Positions 5,582 through 12,314 of a stretch of 12,406 bases of DNA are shown in pieces. The translations under genes and the position numbers were made by a program. Origin of the DNA: Pseudomonadota bacterium. Lineage in GTDB: Bacteria > Pseudomonadota > Alphaproteobacteria > Acetobacterales > Acetobacteraceae. The stretch covers positions 1 to 12,406 of the forward strand of contig JAJZVS010000071.1 in the NCBI GenBank assembly GCA_021845555.1, in the 5' to 3' direction. Numbering within the stretch: position 1 is the first letter of the stretch; each line of letters starts with the position of its first letter. The notes below the pieces were generated by a model that saw only the letters and a list, made by a program, of their open reading frames with translations, was not told the origin of the DNA and did not search any database.

Positions 5582-6113
5582 CCGCGCCTCTCATCACCTG
5601 ACGCGGGGCGCGGGTGCTTTCATAGACCACCATCTCCACCCCCTCGCGCAGGAAGCCGCCGGCCGCGGTCATGCCGATCCCGCCGAGCACGGTGCGGGAG
5701 GCGATGTTGTCCGCCCGCGCCACCGCGACGATGCGCGGCAGGCCGGCCTGCTCGTGGCCGAACATCAGCGCCGCGCCGGCGGCCTCGCGCGCCAGGCCGC
5801 GCCCGCGCGCCTCCGGCCAGAGGGCGAAGCGCAGCGCCACGCCGCGCCCGTCCGGGCGTTCCATCAGCCCGGTCAGGCCCTGGAAGGCGCCGGTGGCGGC
5901 GTCGCGGATGGTCCAGATGCCGTAGCCGCGGGCGGCCCAGAAGCGGATGTCCTCGGCCAGTTCCTCGGCGGTCTGCACAGGGCCGCGCACGCCGCCCAGC
6001 ATCACCGCGAACACCCGCGGATCGGCCTTCAGCGCGGTCAGATCCGCGAGATCGGTCCAGGCGACCGGGATCAGCCGCAGCCGCCCGGTGCGCAGCGTCC
6101 AGGCCGGGCTCAT
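5541..6113 (-). CDS. GNAT-family N-acetyltransferase (RimJ/RimL type)
   Basis: The 190-residue protein has the opening common to Acetyltransf_3 proteins: TGRLRLIPVAWTDLADL (residues 9-25). The acetyl-CoA-binding motif A is ARGRGLAREA (102-111), and NIASRTVLGGIGM (136-148) matches the 'N-x-x-S-x-x-V-x-x-x-x-G-M/F' helix near the C-terminus of the family. It should transfer acetyl from acetyl-CoA to an amine of a protein N-terminus or small molecule; the substrate is unknown. The last 13 codons overlap the 3' end of the convergent enolase-family gene. No clear ribosome-binding site precedes the ATG at 6113. Confidence 0.85.
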   Translation of the reverse strand: MSPAWTLRTGRLRLIPVAWTDLADLTALKADPRVFAVMLGGVRGPVQTAEELAEDIRFWAARGYGIWTIRDAATGAFQGLTGLMERPDGRGVALRFALWPEARGRGLAREAAGAALMFGHEQAGLPRIVAVARADNIASRTVLGGIGMTAAGGFLREGVEMVVYESTRAPRQVMRGAATPDTARWPPGRS

Positions 6114-6146
6114 CGGCGGCGCGGGGCGGGGTGATGCGGCGGGCCG

Positions 6147-6193
6147 CTAGCATGAGGGTGGCGGGACCGGCGCACGGATGCTAGGGTCCCGCC
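6147..6193. promoter_or_regulatory. Interleaved inverted repeats just upstream of tRNA-Gly
   Basis: Two perfect inverted repeats are interlaced: CTAGCAT (6147-6153) with ATGCTAG (6178-6184), and GGCGGGACC (6160-6168) with GGTCCCGCC (6185-6193). Order A-B-A'-B' means only one pair can form at a time unless they make a pseudoknot. The second ends 5 bp before the tRNA, so the tRNA promoter (ATGCTAGGGT is a possible -10 region) must lie within it. It could be a switchable leader or an operator, or a chance result of GC-rich sequence. Confidence 0.35.
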
Positions 6194-6198
6194 GTTTT

Positions 6199-6272
6199 GC
6201 GGGTGTAGCTCAATGGTAGAGTCCCAGCCTTCCAAGCTGGCTGTGCGGGTTCGATTCCCGTCACCCGCTCCA
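6199..6272 (+). tRNA. tRNA-Gly, anticodon TCC, CCA encoded
   Basis: The sequence folds as a normal cloverleaf. The acceptor GCGGGTG (6199-6205) pairs with CACCCGC (6262-6268). The D-arm lies around GCTCAATGGTAGAGT. Anticodon stem CCAGC/GCTGG encloses loop CTTCCAA with anticodon TCC at 6231-6233, and the T-arm is CGGGTTCGATTCCCG. The discriminator is T6269 and CCA is encoded at 6270-6272. TCC reads GGA and GGG glycine codons. No T-rich terminator follows before gloA. Confidence 0.97.
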
Positions 6273-6304
6273 TTGTCCCCCCGAAGTGGCCTCGGACCAG
6301 CGGA

Positions 6305-6691
6305 TCAGGCCCGCTGGATGAGCTCGATCTTGTAGCCGTCCGGGTCCTCCACGAAGGCGATGATCGTGGTGCCGAACTTCACCGGGCCGGGTTCGCGGGT
6401 GATCTTCGCGCCGGCGGCACGCAGGGCGTCGCAGGTGGCCTTCACGTCCGGCACGCCGACCGCGAGATGGCCGAAGGCGGTGCCCTGCTCGTAGGACGTG
6501 ACGCCGTAGTTGTAGGTGAGCTCGATCACCGCGCCGGTCTCCTCGTCGCCGTAGCCGACGAACACCAGCGTGTATTTGCCGTCCGGCACGTCGCGGCGGC
6601 GCAGCTCCTTCATGCCGAGCAGCTTGGTGTAGAAATCGACGCTGCGCTGCAGGTCGGTGACGCGCAGCATGGTGTGCAGGAAGCGGCTCAT
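6305..6691 (-). CDS. gloA: Lactoylglutathione lyase (glyoxalase I)
   Basis: The product is 128 residues, family length. GloA converts the methylglyoxal-glutathione hemithioacetal to S-lactoylglutathione in the cytosol. The four metal ligands of E. coli GloA (H5, E56, H74, E122) are all present as H6 (FLHTMLRV), E57 (VIELTYN), H75 (GHLAVGV) and E123 (KIELIQ). The pattern resembles the Ni2+-type bacterial enzyme. The ATG at 6691 has a strong AAGGAGAG about 5-8 nt upstream and overlaps the lpxI stop in an ATGA, so the two genes are co-transcribed and coupled. A longer reading through this frame belongs to lpxI territory and is not coding. Confidence 0.95.
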   Translation of the reverse strand: MSRFLHTMLRVTDLQRSVDFYTKLLGMKELRRRDVPDGKYTLVFVGYGDEETGAVIELTYNYGVTSYEQGTAFGHLAVGVPDVKATCDALRAAGAKITREPGPVKFGTTIIAFVEDPDGYKIELIQRA

Positions 6692-7584
6692 GCGGTCTCT
6701 CCTTGAGGGGAATCGGGGGTGCCGGAGTCGGGACGACCGGATTCGGGACGAAAGGTCGCCGGGTCCAGTCCTAGCAGGAACAGCCCGGCTTCGTCTGCCG
6801 CCGCGAGGGTGGCGGCGCGGTCGGCCAGCAGGGTGCCGCCGGCTTCGAAGGCGATGCCGCGCAGCCCCGCGGCCGCGGCGGCGCGCACCGTCGCGGGGCC
6901 GATTGTGGGCAGATCGGCGCGACGGTCCTGGCCGGGCTTGACCAGCTTCACCAGCACCCCGCCGGGGCCGGGGCGCGCGAGCGGGCCGCACCGGGCGAGC
7001 ATCGCATCCGTGCCCTCCACCGCCTCCACCGCCAGTACCAGCCCTTCCTGCACCACGCAGCCCTGGCCGACATCCGCCGCGCCGAGCGCGCGCGCCACCG
7101 CGATGCCGCGGGCAATGTCCGCCGCCGCCGCCGCGTCCGGCCCGGCACGCGACAGCAGCCCGGCAGGGGCGAGCGCGGCGGCGAGGATCTCGTGGGCGCC
7201 GCGCACGTGGAAGCCTTCCTCCCCCAGCACCCGGATCACCGCGGCGAGCAGCCCGTCGTCCCCGGCGAAGGCGGCGCGGCCGACGCGGACCAGCAGGCGC
7301 GCGCCTTCGGCATCCGGGCGCAAGGTGGCGAGCGACGGGCGGCGCACCGCGCCGATCAGCACGAGGTCCCGGCAGTGGTGGGCACGGAGCGCGGCGAGAA
7401 TGCGCCCGGCGGCGCCCATGCGGATGATGTCGTGCGGATAGGGGGCGAGCACCGCCGGGTCCGCGTGGCCGGCGAGGCCGACCAGGAACACCGCGCGGCC
7501 CGCGGCCTGGGCGGCGGCGGCAACCTGGGCGGGCAGCGTGCCGCCGCCGGCGAGGATGCCGAGCGCGGGGGGCGCGTCGGTCAT
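6688..7584 (-). CDS. lpxI: UDP-2,3-diacylglucosamine diphosphatase LpxI
   Basis: The 298-residue product shows the LpxI hallmarks: [10 protein letters not shown] near the N-terminus (residues 9-18) and [15 protein letters not shown] near the C-terminal domain (219-233). D224 corresponds to the essential D225 of Caulobacter crescentus LpxI. The enzyme hydrolyses UDP-2,3-diacylglucosamine to lipid X and UMP in lipid A biosynthesis and replaces LpxH in many Alphaproteobacteria. The ATG at 7584 has GGAGGAG about 9-12 nt upstream, better than the start 55 codons further out. The C-terminal tail (280-298) is Ser/Pro/Gly-rich. It is not beside lpxA or lpxB, where alphaproteobacterial lpxI usually lies, but is coupled to gloA. 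Confidence 0.93.
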   Translation of the reverse strand: MTDAPPALGILAGGGTLPAQVAAAAQAAGRAVFLVGLAGHADPAVLAPYPHDIIRMGAAGRILAALRAHHCRDLVLIGAVRRPSLATLRPDAEGARLLVRVGRAAFAGDDGLLAAVIRVLGEEGFHVRGAHEILAAALAPAGLLSRAGPDAAAAADIARGIAVARALGAADVGQGCVVQEGLVLAVEAVEGTDAMLARCGPLARPGPGGVLVKLVKPGQDRRADLPTIGPATVRAAAAAGLRGIAFEAGGTLLADRAATLAAADEAGLFLLGLDPATFRPESGRPDSGTPDSPQGETA

Positions 7585-7652
7585 GGTTGGCCGCTCCTCC
7601 GCGCACCGACCCGGCTTCGCCGTCCTGTCCCCACCACGTCCGATCCTTGCCA

Positions 7653-7681
7653 TTGACGAAGCAGCCGGATTTTCCAATGAT
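7653..7681 (+). promoter_or_regulatory. Putative sigma-70 promoter of the methyltransferase gene
   Basis: TTGACG (7653-7658), a 17-nt spacer and AATGAT (7676-7681) make a fair promoter, with transcription starting near 7688. This leaves a leader of about 24 nt if translation starts at 7712, and helps decide that start over the ATGs at 7538 and 7691. Confidence 0.5.
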
Positions 7682-7711
7682 CCGTACCGCATGGCAACCG
7701 AAGGGCGAGAG

Positions 7712-8509
7712 ATGAGCGATCGGCCGCCCACAACCTGGGCCGGGTCCACGCACGCGCAGGTTGAGCTTCCGCCCGGCGACTATGTCGCGCTGGGCCTTGC
7801 CCTAGTCCGCCCGGATGCCTGCTTTCCGTTTCTGACCGCCGGCGACCGGACCCTGTCGGACTGGCCGTTCCTCCGACGCGAGATTCCGCATACGTTCTAC
7901 GTCGATCGGCGCCAGCCGGCGGTCGGGTTCGTCAGCCGCGACGAGGCGCATATCTTGTATAATACGGCGCGGCGCTTCCCCGGAGTAGGCGCGCTCGAAA
8001 TCGGCTGCTGGCTCGGCTGGTCGGCCTGCCATCTGGCGCTGGGCGGCGTGCGGCTCGATGTGATCGACCCGCTGCTGGCCGAGCCGGACGTCTATGCCAG
8101 CGTGCGTGCCTCGCTGAGCGCGGCGGGAGTGTTCGGAAGTACCACCTTGGTGCCCGGCTTCAGTCCGGGGCGGGTATTCGAGCTCGCGGGGCTGCACGGA
8201 CGAAGCTGGAATCTGTTTTTCATCGACGGCAACCACGACGCGCCGGCACCGCTCGCCGATGCCAAGGCGGTGGCGGCGGTGGCCCCGGCCGATGCGCTGG
8301 TGTTGTTCCACGATCTGGTGTGTCCGGCGGTGGCCGAGGGCTTCGCCCATTTCCGCGCGCTTGGATGGCGGACGATGCTGTATCAGACGATGCAGATCAT
8401 GGGCGTCGCCTGGCGCGGCGCGATGGAGCCGGTGGCGCATGTGCCCGATCCGGCGGTCAGCTGGACCATGCCGCCGCATCTGGCCGACTGGCCCGTCGCG
8501 GGCGGATGA
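7712..8509 (+). CDS. Class I SAM-dependent methyltransferase (Methyltransf_24-like)
   Basis: The product has 265 residues. The SAM-binding motif I is [11 protein letters not shown] (94-104), followed by the strand-end acidic residue in LDVIDP (115-120). [12 protein letters not shown] (167-178) and ALVLFHD (195-201) are the FIDG-x-H and HD motifs of Methyltransf_24-type enzymes. In such families the substrate is often a sugar or glycan precursor; here it is unknown. The start at 7712 has AAGGGCGAG upstream and fits the predicted promoter. Its stop TGA overlaps an ATG (8506-8509) that probably began the next, now ruined, TylF-like gene, so the two were likely an operon. The gene appears intact. 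Confidence 0.8.
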   Translation: MSDRPPTTWAGSTHAQVELPPGDYVALGLALVRPDACFPFLTAGDRTLSDWPFLRREIPHTFYVDRRQPAVGFVSRDEAHILYNTARRFPGVGALEIGCWLGWSACHLALGGVRLDVIDPLLAEPDVYASVRASLSAAGVFGSTTLVPGFSPGRVFELAGLHGRSWNLFFIDGNHDAPAPLADAKAVAAVAPADALVLFHDLVCPAVAEGFAHFRALGWRTMLYQTMQIMGVAWRGAMEPVAHVPDPAVSWTMPPHLADWPVAGG

Positions 8510-9048
8510 GTCGGCTGCGGACGGAGGATCGGGCCAGGAAGATTCGGATCAGTAAGCACAGACAGCGATTTCGACCCGAGCTTCCTGCCGATCTACACCG
8601 CGTGTCGCACGGCGACGAAGACCTCTCCGGAGCGCAGATTCGTGCTCTACAAAGTGTTCCGCCTCCTCATCGAGACCAGCCGGGACGGCGACGTTACGGA
8701 ATGCGGCGTCCGGCGCGGCGGATCGATCATGGTCATGGCGGCGGTGCTGCTCACGGGCGGACGGACCAATCATCGCATCTTCCTGTACGATACCTTCTAG
8801 GACATGACGCTGCCCACCGAGCACGACCGGGACCCGGTGGGCACCCCGGTTGCCCGGCTGCTCAATGTCGCGGCCCAAAGACGCAACTCGCAGATCCGGC
8901 GCTACGCGCCGGTTAACGAGGTGATCGCCAATCTACGTTCGGTCGGTTATCCAATGGAATAGTGGCGGATCGTTAATAGACAGGTCGAACGCACGATCCC
9001 GGGCACCCTGCCAGGCTCGCTTGGGTTGCTGCGTCTCGACACCGACTA
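8506..9048 (+). pseudogene. TylF/MycF-family O-methyltransferase pseudogene, 5' part
   Basis: Read in frame from 8561, the translation is DSDFDPSFLPIYTACRTATK, then TSPERRFVLYKVFRL, VTECGVRRGGS, YDTF-stop-DM, ANLRSVGYPME-stop, TIPGTLPG and LGLLRLDTD-stop. This is the TylF (macrocin O-methyltransferase) fold sequence, including the ECGV-x-RGGS SAM site and LRLDTD metal site. Three in-frame amber codons interrupt it at 8798, 8960 and 9047. The N-terminus is degraded: an ATG at 8506, overlapping the upstream stop, is out of frame with the homology, so a frameshift lies between 8509 and 8561. The IS630 element splits the gene right after 9048. It is a dead relative of enzymes that O-methylate sugars. 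Confidence 0.85.
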
Positions 9049-10144
9049 GTATCCAGAACCATTGATCCGCGAAACATGGTTTGAGGCGCTTCTGGTGGAC
9101 GGCACTTTTGGTCCAGACGAACGGTCGGGCGTTGTCGTTATAGCTGTTGATGAAGCTGTTGATGTGGGTCACCAGCTGCCGGACGCTGTGGAAGGAGGCC
9201 CCCTTGAGCGACTTGCCCGACAGGATCGAGAACCAGATCTCGATCTGGTTCAGCCACGAGGCGTGCGTCGGGGTGTAATGGAGATGCACATCCGGGTGCC
9301 GCTTCAGCCACATGTCCCGCTTCGGCTTGTGGGTGGAGAGGTTGTCCAGGATCACGTGGATCTCCTTGCCCTCGTGCTGTGCCACGATCTGGTTCATGAA
9401 GTCGAGGAACTCAATACGTCGACGGCGCTTGTAGTGCTGGCCGGTGACCGCTCCGGTGGCCACGTTCAAGGCGGCGAACAAGGTGGTCGTGCCGTTCCGC
9501 TTGTAATCGTGCGACTGCCCGATCATCGCGCGCCCATTGGGCAGCTTCAGGTAGCCCTGGGACCGCTCCAACGCCTGGATCGAGGGCTTCTCGTCCACCG
9601 ACAGCACCACGGCGTTGTCCGGCGGCATCATATAAAGGCCAACGATGTCCGCCGCCTTCGCCGCAAACTCCGGGTCCGTGCTCTGGCACCACGACTTGCG
9701 GCCCGACAGGTCGATCTGCTGTGCGCGCAGGAAGCGCCAGATATATTGCTCGTGGATGTCGCCCAGGTCGCGGGCCAGTAGGGGCGCGGTCCAGTTCGAA
9801 TAGCCGTCCGGCGGCGGCCGATCGAGCGCGGCCAGAATGCGCTTGCCATGCCCCGGCCCATATTTCGGCTCAGCGCCGCGATCCCCGGTCTCGCTCAGCC
9901 CCGCCAACCGGTCGCGGGCGTAGCGAACACGCCACTTCGAGGCAGTCCCGGGGGTGCAGGCCACTTCCCGCGCGATCGCCCGAGACGCCAGACCCGCTGC
10001 CGCCCCCAGCACGATCCGGGCACGATCGCGCATCCGCGCCTCGCTCTTGCGCGAACCGGCCAGCGCCTCCAGCGCCTGCCGCTCCTCCGAGGTTAGGGTG
10101 ATCGTCGTCGCCTGGGGATCGCTCTCATGCCCCCTACGAATCAC
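8933..10144 (-). CDS. IS630-family transposase with read-through C-terminus
   Basis: The frame has 403 residues and starts with GTG (10142-10144). The N-terminal helix-turn-helix region (about 16-80, ASRAIAREVACTPGTASKWRVR) is followed by a second DNA-binding segment and the DDE nuclease: D184 in VLSVDEKPS, D267 in VILDNLSTH and E302 in LNQIEIWF, spaced 34 residues between the last two as in IS630/Tc1 proteins. It should cut and paste the element at TA sites. The last residues native to the element are about 364-366 (WIL). Residues 367-403 come from the antisense strand of the TylF pseudogene, because no stop occurs before the IS end. Whether this 37-residue addition harms activity is unknown. 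Confidence 0.9.
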   Translation of the reverse strand: MIRRGHESDPQATTITLTSEERQALEALAGSRKSEARMRDRARIVLGAAAGLASRAIAREVACTPGTASKWRVRYARDRLAGLSETGDRGAEPKYGPGHGKRILAALDRPPPDGYSNWTAPLLARDLGDIHEQYIWRFLRAQQIDLSGRKSWCQSTDPEFAAKAADIVGLYMMPPDNAVVLSVDEKPSIQALERSQGYLKLPNGRAMIGQSHDYKRNGTTTLFAALNVATGAVTGQHYKRRRRIEFLDFMNQIVAQHEGKEIHVILDNLSTHKPKRDMWLKRHPDVHLHYTPTHASWLNQIEIWFSILSGKSLKGASFHSVRQLVTHINSFINSYNDNARPFVWTKSAVHQKRLKPCFADQWFWILVGVETQQPKRAWQGARDRAFDLSINDPPLFHWITDRT

Positions 10145-10171
10145 GACTCACGATCTAGGGATAGTTGGTAC
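9049..10171. mobile_element. IS630-family insertion sequence at a CTAG target
   Basis: The 1123-bp element is bounded by TA on both sides (9047-9048 and 10172-10173). Rejoining the flanks restores GAC-TAG-TAC-GAA, which continues the TylF-family motif DTD-W-Y-E-S-T in frame, so the boundaries are well fixed. IS630 elements insert at TA, often within CTAG, and duplicate the TA, exactly as seen here. Its ends, read inward, are GTATCCAGAACCATTGATC and GTACCAACTATCCCTAGATC, which agree clearly at only the first three bases and more loosely beyond. It carries one transposase gene and no passenger gene. Confidence 0.85.
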
Positions 10172-10359
10172 TAGTACGAATCAACTCGCCACGAGATGAT
10201 GCATCTGTACCCCTCCTGGTTTCCGGCCGCGTCCTGATCATCGACGACTACGGCCACCGGCGCGGTTCTCGCCAAGCGATCGACGAGTATTTCGCGGATC
10301 AGCCGGACAAGATCCTGCTCGATCGGATGGACTACACCGGGAGAATCGGGGTCAGGCCA
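10172..10359 (+). pseudogene. TylF/MycF-family O-methyltransferase pseudogene, 3' part
   Basis: After the IS the frame resumes as YESTRHEMMHLYP (from 10175). It then shifts by one base in a run of C (CTGTACCCCTCC, around 10206-10214; one C too few) and continues as LLVSGRVLIIDDYGHRRGSR, IDEYFADQPDKILLDRMDYTGRIGVRP. IIDDYG and DYTGRIG are standard C-terminal motifs of the family. Homology ends near 10359, and no in-frame stop follows at the expected place. The remnant overlaps the 3' end of the convergent glycosyltransferase gene (10352), suggesting a deletion has joined two formerly separate segments. Confidence 0.85.
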
Positions 10360-11395
10360 TCGGCTGGCGTGCCACCGCCTCCTCCAGTACCGAAGCGAAC
10401 AGCCGGGTGGTGCGCGCCGGCCCGAAGCCCGTCGCCATCGCGCGGGCCTGCGCGGTCAGCCGCCCCCGCAGGCCGGGGCTTTCCAGCAGCATGCGCAGAT
10501 ACCAGGCCAGCATTTCGACATCCCCCACCGAATGCAGCAGCGCGTTCACGCTGTGCTTCCACACGCCGGCGTAACAGTCTAGCTCGCTCAGCACCACGGG
10601 CACGCCGTGCCAGGCGGCCTCAATCGGCGCGATCGGCATGCTCTCGTCAGCGGACGGCAATGCGAAGACATCGGCCGAGCGGTACAGCCGCTGCACCGCC
10701 TCCGGCGGCAGGCCGCCCGAGAGCACGAAGCGCCCGGGGTCGGCGGCGACAATCGCATCGCCCGGCGGATCGAGTCGCACGAGTTCGCCCGCCAGCACAC
10801 ATTCCACCGGCGCATCCGAACCGAGCGCCGCCACGGCGCGCACCAGATCCACCTGACGCTTGCGCGGATAAACCGAGCCGACGCACAGCACCCGCATCCG
10901 CCCGGCCGGCTTGGGCGCCGCCGGCCCGGGCTCGGGCGGCGGCACCAGCGCGGGGATCACTTGGACCCGCCCCGGCGGCAGGCTGGACAACAACGGGGCC
11001 CAGATGCGCTCTACCGTGCCGCGGCTGGGAAACACGACCTTGTCCGCCGCGCCGAGCAGCGCTGCGACCTTCGGATGGGCCAGCACATGCTGCATCCCGG
11101 CGCGCCCTTCGTGGAGCCACCACACCAGCGGTATGCGCCCGACTAGACCGGCCAGCGCCTCGGCCGCGAACACCGTGCAACCCACCGCCACATCGTGCTC
11201 ATCCGTGCTGGTCCGGCCGATCAGTTCGGCGCCGGCGGAGACGAATTCCTCCCGCAGTGCGGCGGCGGATCCATCCAGCGCCGGCGTCAGCACGCTGACC
11301 CGGGCACCAGTCTCAACCAAATGGCGCACCTGCGACAACAGCGCCACAACGGCACCGTTTAGGGCAAGCTCATGGATGAGGAAAAGCACCCGCAT
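10352..11395 (-). CDS. GT4-family glycosyltransferase (GT-B fold)
   Basis: The product has 347 residues. The N-terminal acceptor domain opens MRVLFLIHELALNGAVVALL, with LNGA in place of the usual GGAE loop. The C-terminal donor domain holds VLCVGSVYPRKRQVDLVRA (about 168-186) and the EX7E motif ESMPIAPIE with the surrounding DVFALPSADESMPIAPIEAAWHGVPVV stretch. It should transfer a sugar from a nucleotide-sugar donor onto a glycan or lipid in the cytoplasm. The start at 11395 was chosen because the Rossmann strand begins there; no ribosome-binding site is visible, and a start 34 codons upstream is possible but unlike the family. It ends inside the TylF remnant. With the two methyltransferases it suggests a former surface-glycan locus. 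Confidence 0.85.
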   Translation of the reverse strand: MRVLFLIHELALNGAVVALLSQVRHLVETGARVSVLTPALDGSAAALREEFVSAGAELIGRTSTDEHDVAVGCTVFAAEALAGLVGRIPLVWWLHEGRAGMQHVLAHPKVAALLGAADKVVFPSRGTVERIWAPLLSSLPPGRVQVIPALVPPPEPGPAAPKPAGRMRVLCVGSVYPRKRQVDLVRAVAALGSDAPVECVLAGELVRLDPPGDAIVAADPGRFVLSGGLPPEAVQRLYRSADVFALPSADESMPIAPIEAAWHGVPVVLSELDCYAGVWKHSVNALLHSVGDVEMLAWYLRMLLESPGLRGRLTAQARAMATGFGPARTTRLFASVLEEAVARQPMA

Positions 11396-11464
11396 CGGCG
11401 CACGAAACCACGAAGCAGCCGAGTACGCCACTGCAATCGCACAACCCGGTCCTCGCGCGGACCG

Positions 11465-11511
11465 AACCGGCACCGCTTCCCCGCACGCAACCGGCACCGC
11501 AAGGAACCGGC
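11465..11511 (+). repeat. Short direct repeats in a divergent intergenic region
   Basis: AACCGGCACCGC occurs at 11465-11476 and 11489-11500, exactly 24 bp apart, and AACCGGC occurs again at 11505. They lie in the 161-bp gap between the divergent glycosyltransferase and oxidoreductase genes. A 24-bp period places copies on nearly the same DNA face, so a regulator site is possible, but simple duplication is as likely. Nothing else stands out in 11396-11556. Confidence 0.35.
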
Positions 11512-11556
11512 CCGTATTGACGCCCCCCTACCCTCCGGCTTCCAAGGACGCACCCC

Positions 11557-12295
11557 ATGCTCAAGCCCCTCACCATCCTCTACCCGGTCATGCCGGCGTA
11601 AGGACGAAGCCGAGCGCATCGCGCTGCGCCCGATCGGACGCAACCGCGAGATCTACCAGCAGGCAATCCGCGGCTTTTCCGACATTATCACCGCCGCCGA
11701 CGAGATGGGCATCTGGGGCGCCGGCACGATCGAGCATCATTTCTGGTCGGAAGGCTACGAGGTCGCCCCCGCCCCGGGCGCCATCCAGGCCTACTGGGCC
11801 GCCATCACCAAGCGCATCCACGTCGGCGTGCTCGGCTACGTGATGGCCACCCACAATCCGATCCGCGTCGCCGAGGAAACCGCCGTCATCAACCACCTGG
11901 CGCAGGGCCGCAGCTTCGTCGGCCTCGCCCGCGGCTACCAGTCGCGCTGGACCAACGTGATCGGCCAGCACTACGGCGCCCGCGCCACCAAATCCCCGCA
12001 AGCGGCGATCTATAACCCCGCCACCCAGGGCGCCGGCTACGCCACCGCCACCACGGTGGCGCAAGACCTCGCGGACGACGCGGAAAACCGCCGCATCTTC
12101 GAAGACCATGTCGAAATCATGCTGAAAGCCTGGACCCAGGATAGCTTCGACCACCACAGCAAGAACTGGCAGATCCCCTACCCATACGAAACCGGCGTCA
12201 CCGACTGGCCGCTCGCCCGCGCCGGCGTGACGCAGCGCTTCGGCGCGCCGGGCGAAATCGATGCCGAAGGCCACACCCGCCGCGCGGCGGCATGA
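11557..12295 (+). pseudogene. Luciferase-like flavin-dependent oxidoreductase, frameshifted and truncated
   Basis: Translation from the ATG at 11557 (AAGGA about 10-14 nt upstream) gives MLKPLTILYPVMPA and hits TAA at 11599. Deleting one T there continues as KDEAERIALRPIGRN, WGAGTIEHHFWSEGYEVAP, YVMATHNPIRVAEETAVINH, LARGYQSRWTNVIGQHYGA and KAWTQDSFDHHSKNWQIPYP, which is the bacterial luciferase-like monooxygenase family (LLM class, FMN/F420-type barrel). It ends at GHTRRAAA-stop, around 245 residues, whereas relatives I recall run to about 400, so the C-terminal part of the barrel is missing. Well-kept residues elsewhere suggest recent inactivation. The single base could be a sequencing error; the truncation cannot. 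Confidence 0.8.
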
Positions 12296-12314
12296 GGCGA
12301 GGGGGGATGTAATA

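Noticed and set aside
6297..6317. CCAGCGG/CCGCTGG hairpin after tRNA-Gly as a terminator
   Set aside because: It overlaps the gloA stop codon and has no T-run; not strong enough to call.
6305..7753. A 482-codon frame that would fuse an upstream region to GloA
   Set aside because: The upstream part is Arg/Pro/Gly-rich and is lpxI DNA read in the wrong frame; gloA has its own ribosome-binding site and ATG at 6691.
8798..9049. Three in-frame TAG codons as possible amber recoding in the TylF-like gene
   Set aside because: Several intact neighbouring genes end with TAG, the replaced residues appear to differ (Glu, uncertain, Trp), conserved residues are also substituted, and there is a frameshift; decay explains it better.
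9062..9781. 239-codon plus-strand frame inside the IS element as a passenger gene
   Set aside because: It is antisense to the transposase core and has no recognisable domain.
10165..11298. 377-codon plus-strand frame starting at TTG
   Set aside because: Only its first 60 or so codons match a protein family (the TylF C-terminus); the rest is Arg/Pro/Ala-rich antisense of the glycosyltransferase gene.
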